From Pseudescherichia sp031987975 (GTDB taxonomy: Bacteria > Pseudomonadota > Gammaproteobacteria > Enterobacterales > Enterobacteriaceae): a stretch of 64,000 nt of DNA. The position numbers were made by a program, and so were the translations under genes. The stretch lies in assembly GCF_031987975.1 (NCBI RefSeq), contig NZ_DALZYX010000007.1, positions 302,251 to 366,250 of the forward strand. Direction: 5' to 3'. Below, one piece after another: positions 7,920 through 16,903 of the stretch (its first letter is position 1; each line of letters opens with the position of its first letter). The notes beneath the pieces are model-generated. The model made no database searches and had not been told where the DNA came from. It worked only from the letters and a program-made list of their open reading frames with translations.

Positions 7920-9503
7920 TTAAAAACCGGCCGCCGAGCCGTTGCTGCGCGGATCGGAGGCGCCCTCAAACAGACCGTTGGGATGGCGGACGATAGCGCC
8001 TGCATGGCCCATCGCCTCGCTAAAATCGGGCAGCACCTCTACCTCGTGTCCCAGCGCGCGCAGACGAGCAATGCTCTCTGGCGTAAAACGTCCTTCAAGC
8101 TTCAGCGAATCCGAAGTCTGCCCCCAGGTGCGCCCCAGCAGCCAGCGCGGACGGGAGATGCTCTCCTGCAGCGGCACGCCCTGTAGAATGTAGCGGGTAA
8201 AGATCGCCGCCTGGGTCTGGGGCTGGCCGTCGCCGCCCATCGAACCGTAAACCATCACCCGGCCATCGCTAAGGCGCGCAGCGGCAGGATTGAGGGTATG
8301 AAACGGCTGCTTGCCCGGTGCCAGCGCCAACAAATGTGACGGATCGAGACTGAACGAGGCTCCACGGTTCTGCCAGACGATACCGGTATCGGGAAGCACC
8401 ACGCCGCTGCCAAACTCATGGTAGAGGCTCTGAATAAAGGAGACCGCCAGCCCGCTCCTATCCATCGTCCCCATCCACACGGTGTCGCCTGGGCCTTTAC
8501 CCGTCCCCCAGGGCGCGGCACGGCTGTCATCTATCCGATCGGCCAGCGGTTGTAACGCAGCAGGTTCGAGCAGGCTCTGAATATCCGTATCGAGATGGCG
8601 GGGATCGGTGATGTGCGCATCCCGCAGACGAAAAGCCAGCTTGGTGGCCTCGGCGATGCGGTGTACGGTTTGTGCCTCATCGGCCTCAGCCATATTCAGG
8701 CGGTCGGTGATGCCAAGGATCGCCAGCGACACCAGTCCCTGGGTGGGCGGAGCCAGGTTCCACAGCTCGCCGTGCTGGTGCTGAAGCCTGAGCGGCTGCG
8801 GACGGCGGGCGCGATGCTGGTTCAGATCGGCAAGGGTAACAGGGAGGCCGTACTTTGCCATGCCGTCAGCCATCTGCTCCGCCAGCGGACCGCGATAAAA
8901 GCTCTCCAGCCCCTCTTCAACCAGCCGTTGCAGGGTCGAGGCGAGAGCGGGCTGGTGGAAGCGGCTGCCGGTCACCGGCGGCTCCCCGTTGACCAGAAAG
9001 GTTTCAGCGAAGCCGGGCAGGTGACGCAGCTCCTCTAGCTTGCTGGCGGTTGCACTGGCCTGAGATTGCGTGACCGGGATCCCCTCTGTGGCATAGCCGA
9101 TGGCATCCGCCAGCAGGCGTGAGAGCGGCAGCGCCTTACCGGTCAATGATCTGGAGAGCGTTAGCGCCTCCTCCCAGCCGCTGACGGTTCCCGCGACGGT
9201 CAGCGCAGCGCGCGGTCCCCGGTGCGGGATCTGCATGACATCGGCGTAGGCAGCAGGGGTTGCCAGCGAACCCGCCGCGCCGCTGGCATCAATGGCAATC
9301 GGCTCACCCTCCGGCGGAACGATCAGCCAGAAGCCATCGCCGCCGAGGCCGTTCATATGGGGATAGACGACGGCGATGGTAGCGGCTGCGGCCACCATCG
9401 CTTCAATAGCGCTGCCGCCTTCGCGTAGTACGGCAAGCGCGCTCTGGCTTGCCAGATGGTGGGGGGCCACCGCCATTCCATGAGCGGATAGATGACTCTG
9501 CAC
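7920..9503 (-). CDS. hpxW: Oxamate amidohydrolase (gamma-glutamyltranspeptidase family)
   Basis: A 527-residue Ntn-hydrolase of the GGT family. The autoprocessing site is visible as PGDTVWMGTMD; the Thr after GD becomes the N-terminal nucleophile of the small subunit, about two thirds along the protein. There is no signal peptide, unlike periplasmic GGT, in keeping with the Klebsiella cytosolic HpxW that hydrolyses oxamate to oxalate and ammonia. The start is GTG at 9503 with GAGGA 7 nt upstream. It is the first gene of hpxWXYZ and divergent from hpxU. Confidence 0.88.
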   Translation of the reverse strand: MQSHLSAHGMAVAPHHLASQSALAVLREGGSAIEAMVAAAATIAVVYPHMNGLGGDGFWLIVPPEGEPIAIDASGAAGSLATPAAYADVMQIPHRGPRAALTVAGTVSGWEEALTLSRSLTGKALPLSRLLADAIGYATEGIPVTQSQASATASKLEELRHLPGFAETFLVNGEPPVTGSRFHQPALASTLQRLVEEGLESFYRGPLAEQMADGMAKYGLPVTLADLNQHRARRPQPLRLQHQHGELWNLAPPTQGLVSLAILGITDRLNMAEADEAQTVHRIAEATKLAFRLRDAHITDPRHLDTDIQSLLEPAALQPLADRIDDSRAAPWGTGKGPGDTVWMGTMDRSGLAVSFIQSLYHEFGSGVVLPDTGIVWQNRGASFSLDPSHLLALAPGKQPFHTLNPAAARLSDGRVMVYGSMGGDGQPQTQAAIFTRYILQGVPLQESISRPRWLLGRTWGQTSDSLKLEGRFTPESIARLRALGHEVEVLPDFSEAMGHAGAIVRHPNGLFEGASDPRSNGSAAGF

Positions 9504-9565
9504 GGGCTGTCCTCATGATCTGAAGTGTGTCCGTGGACTTGCAAAAGCTGTTCCACTTCCGGGCG

Positions 9566-9655
9566 AAAAGTTTCAGCCGCGAAGGGGGCAGCGTTTTTAT
9601 CGCATCTGGCATGCATTGTGAAAGGGGTTAGCGGTATAGTTTGCTGAAACAAAAG
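9566..9655. promoter_or_regulatory. Candidate HpxU operator region upstream of hpxW and hpxU
   Basis: GCTGAAACAAAAG lies at 9643-9655, and an inverted copy of its core (AAAAGTTTCAGC) at 9566-9577. The same core in inverse orientation recurs in front of hpxF at 10665-10676. The shared core is TGAAACAAAAG. Assignment to HpxU is inferred from these positions. Confidence 0.5.
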
Positions 9656-9668
9656 TTACAGAGGCCCT

Positions 9669-10508
9669 ATGGAACAGCTTGATGAACGCCTGAAAGGGCA
9701 ATATGCGTCGCTATCACCCCAGGAGCAGCGGGTGGCGGACTTTATTTTTGATCACTTTGACGATCTGATTAGCTACAACAGCGCCGAGCTGGCGCAGCTG
9801 AGCGGGGTCTCAAAGGCGACGGTGAGCCGTCTGTTTAAGCGCCTGGGATATGAGAAATATAAGGACATGCGCGACGAGCTGCGCACCCTGCGTCAGAGCG
9901 GTATGCCGCTGACCGACAACCGCGATGCGGTGCAGGGCAATACGCTGCTGGCACGCCACTATAAGCAGGAGATGGCGAACCTGACCCAATGGGTCAACGC
10001 CCTCGATGCGCAGCAGTTTGCCGAGGCGATCGCCGCCATGGTGGCCGCCCGGCGGATCGTGGTTATCGGCATGCGTAACGCCTATCCGGCAGCGCTGCAT
10101 CTGCGACAGCAGCTCTTGCAGGCTCGCGGCCAGGTGCTGGTGCTGCCGCAGCCGGGACAGAGCCTGAGCGAGGAGCTGGTAGATCTCAGCGCCGAGGATC
10201 TGGTGATTGTGATGGCGTTTCGCCGCCGTCCACGCATTATGCGTCCGCTGCTTCAGCAGCTGCAGGCCGACGGCGTCCCGGTATTGCTGATGTGCGAGCC
10301 GCAGGCGCATAGCCTGCTGCCGCTGGCGCGCTGGCAGCTCTGCACCCCGCTGGACAGCGTCTCCGCCTACGACAGTTATGCGGCGGTGAACAGTCTGATT
10401 AACCTGCTGGCCAACGCCTTTTTACATGAAATTCTCGATAAGGGGCGACCGCGCATTCACAACATCGCCACCCTCTATCAGCAGCTGGACGAGCTTGAGC
10501 AGCGATAA
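9669..10508 (+). CDS. hpxU: RpiR-family repressor
   Basis: A 279-residue regulator with an N-terminal HTH_6 domain (SGVSKATVSRLFKRLGY at about residues 46-62) and a C-terminal SIS domain starting near residue 115. It sits between hpxWXYZ (divergent) and hpxFGHIJK (downstream, same strand), the arrangement described for the RpiR-type repressor HpxU in Klebsiella. The SIS domain suggests it senses a small carboxylated intermediate. TGAAAC-containing repeats on both sides are plausible binding sites. Confidence 0.85.
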   Translation: MEQLDERLKGQYASLSPQEQRVADFIFDHFDDLISYNSAELAQLSGVSKATVSRLFKRLGYEKYKDMRDELRTLRQSGMPLTDNRDAVQGNTLLARHYKQEMANLTQWVNALDAQQFAEAIAAMVAARRIVVIGMRNAYPAALHLRQQLLQARGQVLVLPQPGQSLSEELVDLSAEDLVIVMAFRRRPRIMRPLLQQLQADGVPVLLMCEPQAHSLLPLARWQLCTPLDSVSAYDSYAAVNSLINLLANAFLHEILDKGRPRIHNIATLYQQLDELEQR

Positions 10509-10644
10509 TGGGGCACCATGCTGGTGTTTGGCACTTTTTTGGTGCAGGCGAGTCAGGTTAAAACGCGGCTTTTTTCGCGCTTCTGGTCGTTATTTAACGC
10601 GTTAATCCCATTTTCAGGTTTATCCGCATTTGGCACATAAGTTG

Positions 10645-10676
10645 CAAAAGTCTAATTATAGAATCTTTTGTTTCAC
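10645..10676. promoter_or_regulatory. Candidate HpxU operator upstream of hpxF
   Basis: CTTTTGTTTCAC at 10665-10676 is the reverse complement of the core seen at 9643-9655. With CAAAAG at 10645-10650 it forms a dyad CAAAAG - 14 nt - CTTTTG, with an AT-rich TATAGAAT between that could overlap the -10 region of the hpxF promoter. Confidence 0.5.
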
Positions 10677-10698
10677 GCTAACGTAACGGGTAAACACC

Positions 10699-11484
10699 AT
10701 GAGAAAACTGTTGATCGCACTGGCCGGAGCCGCTTGTCTGTTAACTAACCTGTCGGTCGCCAGAGCCGACCAGCTGCAGGATATTGAGAAGCGCGGCACG
10801 CTTCGTGTCGCTGTCCCGCAGGACTTCCCGCCGTTTGGCTCGGTAGGGACCGACCTCCAGCCGCAGGGCTATGACATTGATATGGCGCGTTACCTGGCTA
10901 AAGAGATGAAGCTCAAACTGCAGCTGGTTCCGGTGACCAGCGCCAACCGGGTGCCTTATCTGCAAACGGACAAGGTGGATCTGGTGATCTCCAGCCTCGG
11001 TAAAAATGCCGAGCGTGAAAAGGTGATTGATTTCAGCCGCGCCTATGCGCCGTTCTTCCTTGGCGTCTTTGGTCCAAAGGGGACGGAGCTGAAGGATGCT
11101 GCGGGGCTGAGCGGAAAAACCATCGGCGTCACCCGCGGTGCGGTTGAGGACATGGTCCTGACCAGCATTGCACCGAAAGAGGCACAGGTGAAGCGCTATG
11201 AGGATAACAACACCACCCTGTCGGCCTATCTGTCGGGCCAGGTGGAGTATGTCGCCACCGGCAACCTGGTCGTGGCGGCCATCTCCCGGCAGAACGCTGA
11301 CAAAGCGCCGGTGCCGAGTTTTATGCTCAAGGACTCACCGTGCTTTATCGGCCTAAAGAAGAACGAGCCAGCGTTGAAGGCAAAGGTTGATGCGCTGATT
11401 GAGCAGGGCGTGAAGGATGGCACCCTGAATAAACTCTCTGAGCAGTGGATGAAAGCCCCGCTGCCGGCAAGCCTTGGCGTGTAA
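10699..11484 (+). CDS. hpxF: Periplasmic substrate-binding protein, amino-acid ABC type
   Basis: A 261-residue family 3 (HisJ-like) solute-binding protein. A Sec signal peptide (MRKLLIALAGAACLL to SVARA, about 23 residues) precedes the mature domain, and GTLRVAVPQDFPPFG is the family's opening strand. It heads hpxFGHIJK, with two permeases and an ATPase directly downstream. Ligand residues cannot be named with certainty; context points to a ureide or an acidic intermediate such as allantoate. Confidence 0.85.
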   Translation: MRKLLIALAGAACLLTNLSVARADQLQDIEKRGTLRVAVPQDFPPFGSVGTDLQPQGYDIDMARYLAKEMKLKLQLVPVTSANRVPYLQTDKVDLVISSLGKNAEREKVIDFSRAYAPFFLGVFGPKGTELKDAAGLSGKTIGVTRGAVEDMVLTSIAPKEAQVKRYEDNNTTLSAYLSGQVEYVATGNLVVAAISRQNADKAPVPSFMLKDSPCFIGLKKNEPALKAKVDALIEQGVKDGTLNKLSEQWMKAPLPASLGV

Positions 11485-11493
11485 GGCCGGTGA

Positions 11494-12159
11494 ATGACTG
11501 AACAACTGCACTTTTCTGAGCTTTGGCCGCACTGGCCCGAGCTGCTGGCGGGACTGTGGATCACCGTGCAGCTTACGGTGATGGCGACGGTGGGCGGCCT
11601 GGCGCTGGGCATTCTCGGAGCCGCCATCCGCAGCGGACGGCCGACGTGGTTCAGCCGCATCTGGGGGGGCTATGTGGAGCTGATCCGCAACACCCCCTTC
11701 GTTGTACAGCTGTTCTTTATTGTCTTTGGCCTGCCCAATATGGGCCTCAAAATGACGGCTGGCGAGGCTGCCTTGCTGGCAATGGTGATCAATCTGGGCG
11801 CTTACAGTACCGAGATCGTGCGCGCCGGGATTCAGGTTACGCCGAAGGGGCAGTGGGAAGCCGGGCGGGTACTGGGCCTGACCCGCACCCAGACCTTTAT
11901 CCGCATCGTGCTGCCTCCCGCACTGCAGCGTATCTACCCGGCGTTGGTCAGCCAGTGCATCATCGTCATGCTGGGATCGTCGGTGGTGTCGCAGGTCTCT
12001 TATGAAGAGCTGACCTTTGCCGCCAACCTGATCCAGTCCCGAACCTTTCTCAGCTTCGAGGTCTATCTGGTGACGGCTGGGATCTACTTAATTCTGTCGA
12101 TTGCCATGCGCCAGCTGCTGCTGGCAGCCGGGCGGAAATGGCTTGGAGTGCAGGCATGA
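11494..12159 (+). CDS. hpxG: ABC permease, HisMQ family
   Basis: A 221-residue inner-membrane permease with about five hydrophobic segments. The EAA loop is visible as GQWEAGRVLGLTRTQTF, the docking site for the ATPase, and RNTPFVVQLFF is the usual HisM/GlnP landmark. It starts 9 bp after hpxF and overlaps the next permease (ATGA). It probably forms a heterodimer with HpxH. Confidence 0.85.
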   Translation: MTEQLHFSELWPHWPELLAGLWITVQLTVMATVGGLALGILGAAIRSGRPTWFSRIWGGYVELIRNTPFVVQLFFIVFGLPNMGLKMTAGEAALLAMVINLGAYSTEIVRAGIQVTPKGQWEAGRVLGLTRTQTFIRIVLPPALQRIYPALVSQCIIVMLGSSVVSQVSYEELTFAANLIQSRTFLSFEVYLVTAGIYLILSIAMRQLLLAAGRKWLGVQA

Positions 12160-12815
12160 TGACGACCTTTACCGACTGGGACATTATCCGCAACCTGCTG
12201 CTGGCCGGGCGCTGGACGGTGCTGCTCTCGCTGGTGGCCTTTACCGGCGGTGCGCTGGTGACGCTGCCGCTCCTGCTGCTGCGTCTGACCGGCGGACGGC
12301 AGGTAAAGCGCCTGATCCGCGGCTATATCGAACTGTTCCAGGGGACACCGCTGCTGATGCAGCTCTTTCTGGCCTTCTTCGGCGTGGCGATGTTTGGTAT
12401 CGACGTCTCACCCTGGACGGCAGCTTCGCTGGCGCTGACGCTTTATACCAGTGCCTTTTTACTCGATATCTGGTTTGGCAGCATTCGCGCCCTGCCGAAA
12501 GGCCAGTGGGAAGCGTCTCGCTGCCTGGGGTTGAGCTTTGGCCAGACCCTCTGGCGGGTAGTCGCTCCGCAGGCGCTACGCATTGCCATTGCACCGACGG
12601 TGGGCTTTGCCGTGCAGGTGATCAAAGGCACGGCCCTGGCCTCGATCATCGGCTTCGTCGATCTGACCAAAGCCGGGACGATGCTGACCAACGTCACCTA
12701 TCAGCCATTTAAAGTCTTTGCGCTAGTAGCGCTGGGCTACTTCATTCTGTGCTACCCGCTGTCCCGCTACAGCCGCTATCTGGAGAATAAATTCAATGCC
12801 TCTCATCACCATTAA
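12156..12815 (+). CDS. hpxH: ABC permease, HisMQ family
   Basis: About 219 residues; second permease of the importer. The FQGTPLLMQLFLAFFG segment and the EAA loop GQWEASRCLGLSFGQT parallel those of HpxG. I chose ATG 12156, which overlaps the upstream stop; a GTG/TTG start 18 bp earlier is less likely. Its last 20 bp overlap the ATPase gene, showing tight coupling. Confidence 0.85.
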   Translation: MMTTFTDWDIIRNLLLAGRWTVLLSLVAFTGGALVTLPLLLLRLTGGRQVKRLIRGYIELFQGTPLLMQLFLAFFGVAMFGIDVSPWTAASLALTLYTSAFLLDIWFGSIRALPKGQWEASRCLGLSFGQTLWRVVAPQALRIAIAPTVGFAVQVIKGTALASIIGFVDLTKAGTMLTNVTYQPFKVFALVALGYFILCYPLSRYSRYLENKFNASHHH

Positions 12816-13533
12816 TCAGATGCAGAAGTACTACGGTGATAACCATGTGCTTAAGGGCGTCGATCTGGATATCGATATGGGCGAGGTGATCTCCATTATC
12901 GGCCGCAGCGGATCGGGTAAAAGCACGCTGCTGCGCTGCATTAACGGCCTTGAGGGTTACCAGGAAGGGAGCATCAAGCTGGGTGGCATGACCATCACCG
13001 ACCGGGATTCACAGGCGCGGGAGATCAGCCGATCCGTTGGCATGGTATTCCAGAACTTCAACCTGTTCCCGCACATGACGGCGCTGGAGAACGTGATGCT
13101 CGCCCCGCGCCGGGTGCTGAAAAAGAGCGCCGACGAGTGCCGCGAACTGGCGCAAAGAATGCTGGAGAAAGTGGGGCTGGGCGACCGGCTGGACTACTTC
13201 CCTTCCAGCCTCTCCGGCGGTCAGCAGCAGCGCGTGGCGATTGCCCGTGCGCTGGCAATGTCGCCGAAAGTTTTACTCTGTGACGAGATCACCTCGGCGC
13301 TGGATCCGGAGCTGGTGGGCGAGGTGCTCAAGGTGCTGGAGCAGCTGGCGGCGGAAGGCATGACGCTGATCCTCGTCACCCATGAAATGAATTTTGCCCG
13401 TGAAGTGGGCGACCGCGTGGTGTTTATGCACCAGGGGCGCGTCTGGGAGCAGGGCGAGAGCAAAGCGCTGTTCGCCAACCCGCAAACCAGTGAACTGAAA
13501 CAGTTTATCTCCTCCGTACGTGGGCTGGATTAA
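12796..13533 (+). CDS. hpxI: ABC ATPase, HisP/GlnQ type
   Basis: A 245-residue polar-amino-acid-type ATPase. Walker A GRSGSGKST lies at about residues 36-44, the signature LSGGQQQR at about 137-144, Walker B VLLCDEIT follows, and the switch His is in LVTHEMNFA. Together with hpxFGH it completes an importer placed directly ahead of the enzymes that metabolise allantoate. Confidence 0.88.
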   Translation: MPLITINQMQKYYGDNHVLKGVDLDIDMGEVISIIGRSGSGKSTLLRCINGLEGYQEGSIKLGGMTITDRDSQAREISRSVGMVFQNFNLFPHMTALENVMLAPRRVLKKSADECRELAQRMLEKVGLGDRLDYFPSSLSGGQQQRVAIARALAMSPKVLLCDEITSALDPELVGEVLKVLEQLAAEGMTLILVTHEMNFAREVGDRVVFMHQGRVWEQGESKALFANPQTSELKQFISSVRGLD

Positions 13534-13548
13534 TTTAAGGAACCTAAC

Positions 13549-14790
13549 ATGGATATCGCTCAATTTTCACAAATCAATCCACCCCAGCGCCTGCTGATGG
13601 GACCGGGTCCGATCAACGCCGATCCGCGCGTGCTGCGTGCGATGGCGAGCCAGCTTGTCGGCCAGTACGATCCGGCGATGACCCACTATATGAACGAGGT
13701 GATGGCCCTCTATCGCGGCGTGTTCCGTACCGAAAACCGCTGGACAATGCTGGTAGACGGTACCTCGCGGGCGGGGATTGAAGCAATCCTGGTCTCGGCG
13801 ATCCGTCCTGGCGACAAAGTGCTGGTGCCGGTATTTGGCCGCTTCGGTCATCTGCTGTGTGAGATCGCCCGCCGCTGTCGGGCAGAGGTGCATACCATTG
13901 AGGTACCGTGGGGGGAAGTCTTTACTCCCGACCAGATCGAGGACGCTATCAAGCGGGTGCGTCCGCGCCTGCTGCTCACGGTGCAGGGGGATACCTCCAC
14001 CACCATGCTCCAGCCGCTTGCCGAGCTGGGGGATATCTGCCGCCGCCACGACGTGCTGTTTTACACCGATGCCACCGCCTCGCTGGGGGGCAACGCGCTG
14101 GAGAGCGACGCCTGGGGGCTGGACGCGGTCTCGGCGGGGATGCAGAAGTGCCTCGGCGGTCCGTCCGGTACCTCACCCATCACCCTCAGCCCGCGCATGG
14201 AGGAGGTTATCCGCCGCCGTAAATGCGTTGAAGAGGGGATCCGTACCGAGGCCCATCACGACGGCGAAGACGAGATGATCTACTCCAACTACTTCGACCT
14301 CGGCATGGTGATGGACTACTGGGGGACGGAGCGTCTGAATCACCACACCGAGGCCACCTCGGCGCTGTTTGCCGCCCGAGAGTGCGCACGTTTGATCCTG
14401 CAGGAGGGGCTGGATAATGGCATCGCCCGCCACAAGCTGCACGGCGATGCGCTGCTGAAAGGTATCCAGGCAATGGGGCTGGAGACCTTCGGCGACCTGA
14501 AGCACAAGATGAACAACGTGCTCGGCGTGGTGATCCCGCAGGGCATCAACGGCGACCTGCTGCGCAAACTGATGCTGGAGGATTTCGGCATTGAGATCGG
14601 CACCTCCTTCGGCCCGCTGCACGGTAAGGTGTGGCGCATCGGCACCATGGGGTATAACGCACGCAAAGACTGCGTGATGACCACCCTGAGCGCGCTGGAG
14701 TCGGTGCTTAACTACCTTAAGTTCTCGACGATCCAGGGGGCGGCGATGCAGGCCGCGTGGGATTGCTACCGCAGCGAGCGTCCACTATGA
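13549..14790 (+). CDS. hpxJ: Ureidoglycine aminotransferase (PucG-like)
   Basis: A 413-residue class V PLP aminotransferase. The family opening LMGPGPINADPRVL is present, and the PLP lysine sits in SAGMQKCLGGPSG. In Klebsiella the homologue transfers the amino group of ureidoglycine to a keto acid, giving oxalurate, which links hpxK upstream in the pathway to hpxWXYZ downstream. It follows hpxI after 15 bp and overlaps hpxK by ATGA. Confidence 0.9.
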   Translation: MDIAQFSQINPPQRLLMGPGPINADPRVLRAMASQLVGQYDPAMTHYMNEVMALYRGVFRTENRWTMLVDGTSRAGIEAILVSAIRPGDKVLVPVFGRFGHLLCEIARRCRAEVHTIEVPWGEVFTPDQIEDAIKRVRPRLLLTVQGDTSTTMLQPLAELGDICRRHDVLFYTDATASLGGNALESDAWGLDAVSAGMQKCLGGPSGTSPITLSPRMEEVIRRRKCVEEGIRTEAHHDGEDEMIYSNYFDLGMVMDYWGTERLNHHTEATSALFAARECARLILQEGLDNGIARHKLHGDALLKGIQAMGLETFGDLKHKMNNVLGVVIPQGINGDLLRKLMLEDFGIEIGTSFGPLHGKVWRIGTMGYNARKDCVMTTLSALESVLNYLKFSTIQGAAMQAAWDCYRSERPL

Positions 14791-16016
14791 GCCAGGCGGC
14801 AGAGCGTGTGATGGCGCGCGCCGATATCCTTGCCGCCATCAGCGAAACCCCGGATGCCCTGACCCGGATCTACCTCTCTTCGCAGCATTTGCAGGCCAAC
14901 CAGCAGGTAGCGCAGTGGATGGCGGAGGCCGGAATGACCGTCTGGCAGGATAGCGTGGGCAACATCTGCGGTCGCTACGAGGGTGAGCAGGAGGGTGCCG
15001 CAGCAATTCTGCTGGGTTCACACCTGGATACCGTGCGCAACGCCGGACGCTACGACGGCATGCTTGGCGTGCTGACGGCCATCGAGGTGGTGCAGAGTCT
15101 GCATCAGCAGGGGCAGCGGCTGGCGAAAGCGATTGAGATCGTCGGCTTTTGCGATGAGGAGGGGACGCGGTTTGGCATTACTCTACTCGGCAGCCGGGGC
15201 CTGACGGGGACATGGCCAGCGCACTGGCTGATGCAGACCGATGCCAGCGGCGTAAGCGTGGCGCAGGCGATGGTGCTGGCCGGGCTGGATCCAGCTCGCG
15301 TTTCCCATGCAGCGCGTCGTGCAGACGAGATTGCCGCCTATCTGGAGCTGCATATTGAGCAGGGACCCTGCCTGGAGCAGGCGGGGCTGGCGCTGGGGGT
15401 GGTGGAAGCGATTAACGGCGCGCGCCGTCTGAACTGCTGCTTTACCGGCGAGGCGGGCCATGCGGGCACCGTGCCGATGGGCCAGCGTAAAGATGCTCTG
15501 GCCGCTGCCGCCGAGTGGATGGTGGCCGTGGAGAGCCTAACCCGCGAGCGGGGCGGCAACCTGGTCGCTACGGTGGGGACGCTGTGCTGTCTGCCGGGTG
15601 CGGTTAACGTCATCCCTGGCGAGGTGATGCTATCGCTGGATATTCGCGGGCCGCAGGACGCATCGCTGGATGCACTGCTGGCTGAGCTGCTGACCCAGGC
15701 GCAGAGGATCGCCTCCCGACGGGGACTCACATTCAGCGCCGAGGAGTTCTATCGCATCGCCGCTACCCCCTGCGATCGGCGTCTACAGGGCCTGCTGGCC
15801 GATGCGGTACATCAGACGCAGGGCGTATCCTTGACGCTGCCCAGCGGAGCAGGGCATGACGCCATCGCGATGGCCGAACGCTGGCCGGTAGGGATGCTCT
15901 TTGTCCGCTGCAAGGGTGGTATTAGCCACCATCCGGCGGAGTCGGTAGAGAGTGACGATGTCGCACAGGCGATAACAGCATTTAGCTATGCGGTGACCGC
16001 CCTTGCAAGCGCTTAG
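14787..16016 (+). CDS. hpxK: Allantoate amidohydrolase (M20 family)
   Basis: A 409-residue binuclear-metal amidohydrolase. Metal-binding segments are visible: LGSHLDTV (His, Asp), CDEEGTRFG (Glu), LELHIEQG (His) and the C-terminal GAGHDA. The substrate-domain GHAGTVPMGQRKD fits the allantoate/N-carbamoyl amidase subgroup. It converts allantoate to ureidoglycine plus ammonia and CO2. I chose ATG 14787, overlapping the hpxJ stop, over an upstream in-frame start. It is the last gene of the operon; the next genes converge on it. Confidence 0.9.
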   Translation: MSQAAERVMARADILAAISETPDALTRIYLSSQHLQANQQVAQWMAEAGMTVWQDSVGNICGRYEGEQEGAAAILLGSHLDTVRNAGRYDGMLGVLTAIEVVQSLHQQGQRLAKAIEIVGFCDEEGTRFGITLLGSRGLTGTWPAHWLMQTDASGVSVAQAMVLAGLDPARVSHAARRADEIAAYLELHIEQGPCLEQAGLALGVVEAINGARRLNCCFTGEAGHAGTVPMGQRKDALAAAAEWMVAVESLTRERGGNLVATVGTLCCLPGAVNVIPGEVMLSLDIRGPQDASLDALLAELLTQAQRIASRRGLTFSAEEFYRIAATPCDRRLQGLLADAVHQTQGVSLTLPSGAGHDAIAMAERWPVGMLFVRCKGGISHHPAESVESDDVAQAITAFSYAVTALASA

Positions 16017-16036
16017 CGAAAGCAGCGTTGAACCCG

Positions 16037-16903
16037 CTAGCGCTGCATTCCCCAGCGCTTGACGGTGACCTTCTCCAGAGTGGCGAAGACGACTCCCTCC
16101 ACCAGCAGACCGATGGCGATCACCGTCAGCAGCCCGGCGAAGACCCGGTCAGTAAACAGCTCGTTGCGGTTCTGGAAGATATACCAGCCCAGACCGCCTT
16201 CGCCGCTGGAGGCACCGAAAACCAGCTCGGCGGCGATGAGCGTCCGCCAGGCGAAGGCCCAGCCGATCTTCAGTCCGGAGAGGATGGCAGGCAGCGAGGC
16301 CGGGATGAGGATCGTGGCAACGTAGCGCGGCCCGCTGAGGCCGTAGTTGCGTCCCGCCATGCGCAGGGTCTCCGGCACGCTGCTGAAACCCGACCAGGTG
16401 TTGAGGGCGATAGGCCAGGTAACCGAGTGCACGATAACGAAGATCAGGCTGGCGTTGCCCAGCCCGAACCAGAGCAGGGCCAGCGGCAGCAGGGCGATAG
16501 CAGGCAGCGGGTTAAGCATGGAGGTGAGGGTGCTGAGCAGATCCCGGCCAAACTGGGTGGTGACCGCCAGGGCGCTGGCGACCAGCGCCAGCACGCTGCC
16601 GATCAGGTAGCCCTTCAGCAGGATGCTCAGCGAGTTGGCGATCTTCCCCGGCAGCTCGCCGTTGTGCATATCCTCGCTAAAGACGCGTAGGGTTTGCAGC
16701 ACGCCGGGCAGCATCAGATCGTTCTGCTGGATGCGGGCAGCGATCTCCCACAGCGCCAGCACCAGCAGCACGATCAGGGACTTGCGCAGCCAGGCCTGAT
16801 TCCACAGGCGCTGGCCTACGGGGAGCGGCGTCTCTACCGGCAGATTGCGCAGCGGCGGCAGCTCGCGCTCAAATTCAGGACGGATGTACGGCGGCTGCGA
16901 CAT
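16037..16903 (-). CDS. ABC permease, TauC/SsuC (NitT/TauT) family
   Basis: About 288 residues with six hydrophobic stretches. The EAA-like loop runs around AGRNYGLSGPRYVATILIPASLPAI (residues about 185-210), and the family motif GLGWYIFQNRNEL is near the end. I chose the start at 16903 because AAGGAG lies 10 nt upstream; this gives a 29-bp overlap with the ATPase gene. It is the third gene of a binding protein-ATPase-permease operon. Substrates of this family are anions such as sulfonates, nitrate or pyrimidine precursors, so the true ligand is open. Confidence 0.8.
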   Translation of the reverse strand: MSQPPYIRPEFERELPPLRNLPVETPLPVGQRLWNQAWLRKSLIVLLVLALWEIAARIQQNDLMLPGVLQTLRVFSEDMHNGELPGKIANSLSILLKGYLIGSVLALVASALAVTTQFGRDLLSTLTSMLNPLPAIALLPLALLWFGLGNASLIFVIVHSVTWPIALNTWSGFSSVPETLRMAGRNYGLSGPRYVATILIPASLPAILSGLKIGWAFAWRTLIAAELVFGASSGEGGLGWYIFQNRNELFTDRVFAGLLTVIAIGLLVEGVVFATLEKVTVKRWGMQR

